Origin: Actinoplanes teichomyceticus ATCC 31121
Lineage (GTDB): Bacteria > Actinomycetota > Actinomycetes > Mycobacteriales > Micromonosporaceae
Direction: 5' to 3'
Length of the DNA stretch: 64,000 nucleotides
Assembly: GCF_003711105.1 (NCBI RefSeq)
Contig: NZ_CP023865.1
Coordinates: forward strand, 6,354,501 to 6,418,500
Shown here in pieces: positions 63,509 to 64,000 of the stretch. Numbering within the stretch: the stretch's first letter is position 1; each line of letters starts with the position of its first letter. Both the position numbers and the translations under genes were made by a program. Below the pieces are notes generated by a model that was not told where the DNA came from, did not search any database, and saw only the letters and a list, made by a program, of their open reading frames with translations.

Positions 63509-64000
63509 TCAGCGCCGCGGCCGTGACGCGTTCCGCCCGGCCGTTTCCGCCAGCAGCCGGAAGCCGGACCTGTCGACGCCCCTCGACGTCGCGGTCAGCA
63601 CCACCGCTCCGGCGCCGGCGGCCCGGTCCAGCCCCAGCCATGCCCGGAACCCCCCGGTACCGCCGTTGTGCCAGGTGACCGTGTGGCCGTCGCGCTCCAG
63701 CGCGATCCATCCGGCCCCGATGCGGACGGCACTGCCGGCGAATCGCGCGACCGGATCCAGAGCGCTGAGGCCGGGAGCCGATCCGTCCAGCATCGCGGCG
63801 GCCAGGCGGGCCATCGCCTGGATCGAGGCGCGGATGCCACCCGCGGGCCCTACCGCCTCACCGGTCCACGGCTGCCGGTGGCGTCCGAATCCGGTCGTGC
63901 CGGTCAGTGCGTCGGGGCGCAACTGCGCCGGGGTCGCCGGAACGTAGAAGACATCGAGGCCGAGCGGGTCGGCGACACGTTCGCGCACGAGTGCGGGGTA
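63509..64000 (-). CDS. Beta-lactamase-family serine hydrolase, C-terminal fragment
   Basis: The right edge cuts the gene; 163 C-terminal residues are present. It shows the late part of a class C beta-lactamase/D-aminopeptidase-like fold: ALVRERVADPLGLDVFYVP, GGIRASIQAMARLAAAMLDG, and the third active-site box WHNGGTGGFRAWLGLD (the KTG equivalent is HNGGTGGF). The SxxK and YxN boxes lie outside the window. It is likely an esterase or peptidase rather than an antibiotic resistance enzyme. Confidence 0.85.
   Translation of the reverse strand, partial: YPALVRERVADPLGLDVFYVPATPAQLRPDALTGTTGFGRHRQPWTGEAVGPAGGIRASIQAMARLAAAMLDGSAPGLSALDPVARFAGSAVRIGAGWIALERDGHTVTWHNGGTGGFRAWLGLDRAAGAGAVVLTATSRGVDRSGFRLLAETAGRNASRPRR

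Noticed and set aside
1..64000. Prophage, transposon, tRNA, rRNA or riboswitch
   Set aside because: No integrase, transposase, phage structural gene, terminal inverted repeats, cloverleaf or known riboswitch core was recognised by eye; a covariance-model search would be needed to exclude small RNAs.

Overview
This 64 kb window is very GC-rich actinomycete chromosome with third-position G/C bias. It has many GTG and TTG starts, leaderless promoters and large secreted proteins. An F420-dependent nitroreductase-like protein, several GAF/PAS sensor kinases, DUF5925 and DUF4142 proteins and secreted S8 proteases point to the Micromonosporaceae (Actinoplanes-like). That placement is inference from gene content. 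I see no rRNA, tRNA, CRISPR array, transposase or phage structural gene; the window looks like chromosome arm with much surface, regulatory and lineage-specific content.

Layout. 0-2 kb: a P-loop kinase fragment, a wrecked methyltransferase whose core is replaced by a 24-bp minisatellite, a DUF4142 protein and a small Cys protein. 2-9.4 kb: a duplicated surface module of two single-pass anchored proteins, two secreted IPT/TIG proteins and an S8 protease, separated by strong hairpin terminators. 9.8-10.1 kb: a twin DUF1540 metal-binding protein. 10.1-14.2 kb: a tightly coupled operon (Nudix/winged-helix regulator, J-domain plus pseudokinase, vWA protein, PurA-like enzyme) behind a promoter with two palindromic operators; this is the best candidate for an undescribed system. 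14.4-19.2 kb: a DUF5925 AAA ATPase, a nitroreductase, a second S8 protease and a TrmB/LuxR-type regulator. 19.5-20.0 kb: a small secreted peptide and its partner. 20.0-23.1 kb: two cell-wall enzymes sharing an apparently identical 861-bp FG-GAP repeat tail.

23.3-24.6 kb: a molybdopterin (sulfite-oxidase-like) protein and its flavin reductase. 24.6-32.9 kb: a galactoside operon (GH42, two permeases, binding protein, GH36) facing a LacI regulator with two operators. 33-41 kb: repeat-rich spacer, a small hypothetical, an SGNH hydrolase, a Ser/Thr kinase, a hybrid histidine kinase and a PRPP synthase paralogue. 41-47.6 kb: a CorA-like channel, PnuC, BenE, an MFS pump with its TetR regulator and an aminotransferase. 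47.7-52 kb: a probable PhoP-controlled group (HupE-like protein, WxL-domain phosphatase, DUF916 protein). 52-57 kb: a lipoprotein and two divergent sensor kinases. 57-64 kb: SIMPL and lamin-tail secreted proteins, an acetylhydrolase, a response regulator coupled to a double-KaiC ATPase, a GT-C-like membrane protein and a beta-lactamase-family fragment.

Common themes are secreted and surface proteins with repeat linkers, signal transduction, and GC-rich minisatellites that often extend gene 3' ends.
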